A DNA stretch of 40,259 nt, taken from positions 1 through 40,259 of the IMG/VR virus record IMGVR_UViG_3300044714_000170; one strand, given 5' to 3'. Position numbers and translations under genes: made by a program. The notes under the pieces were generated by a model. It searched no databases. It saw nothing but the letters and a program-made list of their open reading frames with translations, and was not told the origin of the DNA. Shown here piece by piece: positions 37,761 to 40,259 of this stretch. Source of the stretch: a virus. Every line of letters begins with the position of its first letter. Position 1 is the first letter of the stretch.

Positions 37761-39026
37761 TTATTCCACCGGTATCCAGTTTTCTCCATCGCTGATTAAA
37801 ATCTCACCAGTTTCTTTATCTCTTATTTTTCTACCTTTAAATTGAGAAGCAGCAGGTTGTGAGCTAAATTGACCAATTTCATCAAATCTCTTCACTAATT
37901 CGTCAATAGCTTTTTCAGATCTCCTTTCGGCTAAATCTTCTGCTACATCCGCATCAATCCTTCTGGCTCCCCCAGATTTTGAAAAAATATCTTGAAGGTT
38001 TTTGTAGTAAACAGAATTGATGTCGTTCACTATCTTCATCTGCTGCGCTATCTGTCTTCGTCCTTCTTCACTATTTAATAGAGTTGGAAATCGTTTCAAA
38101 AACTGAGCCAAGTCAAAATTCGTCACTCTAGAACCAAAGGTATCCTTAGCTCCAGATGAGAATTCATTCAATGTTTTTACAAATCTCTGAGCTTCTGGAG
38201 ATGATGCAAAAGGAAATCTCAAATTTCCTTCTTTATCCACGTTCAAAAGACCAAAATCTTTAGGAAGTTTTGCGCTTTTATTTAAAGATTCAAGAATTTC
38301 AAGTCTTTCCCTGTCTCTTGCGAATCCTCTCAATTTAGTCGCTGCTTCTTCTCTGATCGGCTGACCTATTTTAAATCTTTCGCTTTGTCTCTTCACTCTT
38401 TCAGAACCAGTAAGTCCCTCATCTTGTGTAGATAAAATGTTATTCAATTCTTGATCTTCTTCTGAAGAATATTCGATACCATTTATTCCTTTTCCCACAT
38501 TTGTTCGTTTGGCCAAATCAACAGCCGTTTTAACGATTTCGGAAAGACCACCGGTCGTAGCATTTTCTGCTGCGTCTTGATATAATTTTGCAGTTTCTTC
38601 AGGAAATCCGGCTTTGGTCAACATGTTGTAGATACCACGACCTGTTTCCTTATTTTTCTGTAATTGCAAGACCTTCAATTGATTCTCTGGAGTCAACTTA
38701 GCTAAGTCCTTAGCTGGTACCTTTTGACCCTCTAAAACGCGTCCTAGAACGTCCTGTTGAGCTTCATTCAGTTCCTGCTGTTCAATTGCCATGCGTTGCT
38801 GAAAAATCTCTTGCCCTTTTTCACCATAGGGAGCTAACGCAGATCGCATAGCCTCTAATTTTTTGGATATCGGAGCTCCTTCAAGGGCTTTATCTTTGAG
38901 AACACTTTGTAGACTTCTATTGGCAAAAAAAGTATTCAAGCCGTTTCCAAGCCCCTTTCCTAAATTCATGCCGAGCATTTCTGCGATTTGCCCTTGAGGA
39001 TTATTTGTTTCAATAACTTGGACCAT
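37761..39026 (-). CDS. Putative internal virion (ejection) protein, 421 aa
   Basis: Nearly all helical, with Gln/Glu/Lys-rich repeats (EQQELNEAQQDVLGRVLEGQ) and a Gly-rich N-terminal patch (LGKGLGNGLNTF). This matches internal core proteins that are packed in the head. It ends four bases before the next gene, so the two are co-translated. The C-terminus has a short beta hairpin (DKETGEILISDGENWIPVE). Confidence 0.55.
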   Translation of the reverse strand: MVQVIETNNPQGQIAEMLGMNLGKGLGNGLNTFFANRSLQSVLKDKALEGAPISKKLEAMRSALAPYGEKGQEIFQQRMAIEQQELNEAQQDVLGRVLEGQKVPAKDLAKLTPENQLKVLQLQKNKETGRGIYNMLTKAGFPEETAKLYQDAAENATTGGLSEIVKTAVDLAKRTNVGKGINGIEYSSEEDQELNNILSTQDEGLTGSERVKRQSERFKIGQPIREEAATKLRGFARDRERLEILESLNKSAKLPKDFGLLNVDKEGNLRFPFASSPEAQRFVKTLNEFSSGAKDTFGSRVTNFDLAQFLKRFPTLLNSEEGRRQIAQQMKIVNDINSVYYKNLQDIFSKSGGARRIDADVAEDLAERRSEKAIDELVKRFDEIGQFSSQPAASQFKGRKIRDKETGEILISDGENWIPVE

Positions 39027-39028
39027 GA

Positions 39029-39661
39029 TTATGCTATTCCTCCGCCCTGAGAACGTTTGTACAGGCTGCTAATTCCACTGCTGATACCTTGACCTATGGC
39101 TGCACCGGCTGGGCCTCCTATCGCCGTTCCTGCGGCAGCTAATAGAGGTCCTAAAAATCCTCCTGATCCCTGTTGCTTCTGGTAGGCAAATGGTTGATGG
39201 TTGAGTCCCGTTTGAGCCAGTTGATTGTATTGTCCGTATTGCTGGCCAGCAGCTTGACTCTGAAGTTGAGAAAATAATTGAGCAAGTTGAGCTTGTAATC
39301 CCGATGCTGCTCCACCCACAGCTTGTCCAAAACCGCTTGAAGATAGAGCACCTCCTCCAGCAAATCTTTCAGCTATCTGAGGAAGCATTTGTTCTTGAAA
39401 TTGTTGCATGTAAGGTGCTGAGAACTGACCGAAAGCTTGTTGTTGATTTGCACCGAGCAGGTTATTGTAGTATTGATTAGCAAGGTCATAGCCTCCCCCT
39501 TGTTGAGACATGCCCATAGCTTGAGACAGAATGTTGTTATGCAACTGATCCTGTTCTGGAGTACCGGTAGCTACTTTATTTAACGTATCGGGACCTCCGA
39601 GCAGAAAATTTTGAACGCTTTTGTGTTTTATCGGCATCAGCCAGTCCAGTATGTCAGCCAT
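39029..39661 (-). CDS. Putative internal virion protein, gp14/gp7-like (210 aa)
   Basis: The product is rich in Gln, Gly and Ala (LLGANQQQAFGQFSAPYMQQ). Long helical Gln tracts and a membrane-active Gly/Ala segment near the end (GPLLAAAGTAIGGPAGAAIG, about residues 173-192) resemble short ejection proteins that open the host outer membrane. It is first of the three ejection genes. SD AGGTG. Assignment is by composition and position. Confidence 0.6.
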   Translation of the reverse strand: MADILDWLMPIKHKSVQNFLLGGPDTLNKVATGTPEQDQLHNNILSQAMGMSQQGGGYDLANQYYNNLLGANQQQAFGQFSAPYMQQFQEQMLPQIAERFAGGGALSSSGFGQAVGGAASGLQAQLAQLFSQLQSQAAGQQYGQYNQLAQTGLNHQPFAYQKQQGSGGFLGPLLAAAGTAIGGPAGAAIGQGISSGISSLYKRSQGGGIA

Positions 39662-39671
39662 AATATTTCAC

Positions 39672-40175
39672 CTAGTTTTTTAAATATTCCATAACCCAAA
39701 CACACCATGTCAGAGCATTACCTGAATTGTTTTGGATAATTATCGTATTTGTCGAGTTATTGTAGCGCACGTAAATTGAGGGATCGTTTAGGAAATAAGA
39801 CAATCCGGTCGTATCGACTGCTCCCCCAAAACCTTGGACCGGATAAAGATAGCCAACTATGTTTTGAGGTTGTGTCGAAGAGGATAAAACGAGGTTCGTT
39901 GTTCCCGTTGGTATATTACCCCCATTGAGCGCAACTAAGTCAGCCGTGATCCTGTAAGCATTTCTGTTTTGTTGAGGATTACCATTTTGATACCATTGCT
40001 CAAAATTGGCACTTTCCTGAAGGAGGAAAAGACCGCTTTCCTTTGTATTGACAGCATTAGCTACTCTGCGAAGATATAGCAACAGAATATTCTCGAAGTC
40101 TTTGTCTTCAGGATTAACATCCAGAGAAATAGGCAGTTGATTGGTATTGATAGGCGAATTGCTTGAGATTGTCAT
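39672..40175 (-). CDS. Virion protein (167 aa), tail-associated
   Basis: The N-terminal 50 residues are helical (DFENILLLYLRRVANAVNTK) and the rest a beta domain ending in Trp/Val strands (ALTWCVWVMEYLKN). This short family often lies between the nozzle protein and the ejection proteins in podovirus-like genomes. SD AAGGAAG. Codon 9 is Ile here and Leu in the partial copy at the left end. Exact role unknown. Confidence 0.6.
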   Translation of the reverse strand: MTISSNSPINTNQLPISLDVNPEDKDFENILLLYLRRVANAVNTKESGLFLLQESANFEQWYQNGNPQQNRNAYRITADLVALNGGNIPTGTTNLVLSSSTQPQNIVGYLYPVQGFGGAVDTTGLSYFLNDPSIYVRYNNSTNTIIIQNNSGNALTWCVWVMEYLKN

Positions 40176-40259
40176 GGTTACACTTCCTTATACTTCTTTG
40201 TACTTTCTTATACATTTTAATTTATCAGTCTTCCGCCCTCTCTAAACCAGATATTCATG
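40074..40259. repeat. Terminal direct repeat, right copy
   Basis: Repeats bases 1-186 with one mismatch (T at 40151 against G at 78). The right edge of the window is therefore the same place as base 186. Taking one copy away leaves a closed molecule of about 40,073 bp. Confidence 0.95.
40217..40259 (-). CDS. Nozzle-like protein, partial duplicate copy (3' end only)
   Basis: The last 13 codons and the stop of the 841-residue tail gene, repeated because the window overlaps itself. It is the same gene as 144-2669 and should not be counted twice. Confidence 0.85.
   Translation of the reverse strand, partial: MNIWFREGGRLIN

Overview
The window is one complete, probably circular phage-type replicon. 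Bases 1-186 reappear at 40074-40259 with a single mismatch, so the unique length is about 40,073 bp. It is AT-rich by eye, very gene-dense and has ordinary Shine-Dalgarno (SD) sites. Many genes join through ATGA or TAATG overlaps. Terminase, portal, scaffold, N4-gp56-type capsid protein, a nozzle-like tail protein, three putative ejection proteins and several fibres point to a short-tailed (podovirus-like) tailed phage. No sheath, tape measure or integrase is recognisable. A lipobox protein suggests a bacterial, probably Gram-negative, host. The sequence alone does not name the host.

Layout, read mostly on the minus strand. From 20.7 kb down to 12.8 kb: GroES-like protein, small terminase candidate, large terminase, a run of small genes, portal, and a terminator near 12.8 kb. 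From 9.9 to 6.6 kb: scaffold, capsid protein and FCCH-like virion proteins, ending in a strong terminator. From 6.6 kb through the window ends to 36.6 kb: neck and tail proteins, a DNA methyltransferase, the nozzle-like protein and ejection proteins. A separate minus block, 33.6-28.7 kb, encodes tail fibres and adhesins.

Plasmid-like functions sit between the virion blocks. At 11.2-12.1 kb is a ParF/ParG-type partition pair (ParA ATPase plus small RHH protein) with an inverted repeat upstream. At 21.0-23.8 kb is a replication operon: an O-like initiator with an iteron array inside its own gene, a protein ending like SSB, and a RusA-like nuclease. The leader of this operon carries an 11-codon reading frame and a hairpin. 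It appears to be covered by a converging antisense RNA of about 150 nt with its own terminator. A Cro/CI-like repressor at 24.0 kb faces a plus-strand early operon encoding an ERF annealing protein and a YqaJ exonuclease.

The best overall reading is a phage-plasmid: a virus that persists as a partitioned, copy-controlled plasmid and carries virion genes. Accessory cargo includes an RNA ligase (RtcB), a metallophosphoesterase with an altered active site, a sigma-like regulator, a degenerate tRNA-like element and several zinc-ribbon proteins. No endolysin, DNA polymerase or integrase is recognisable.
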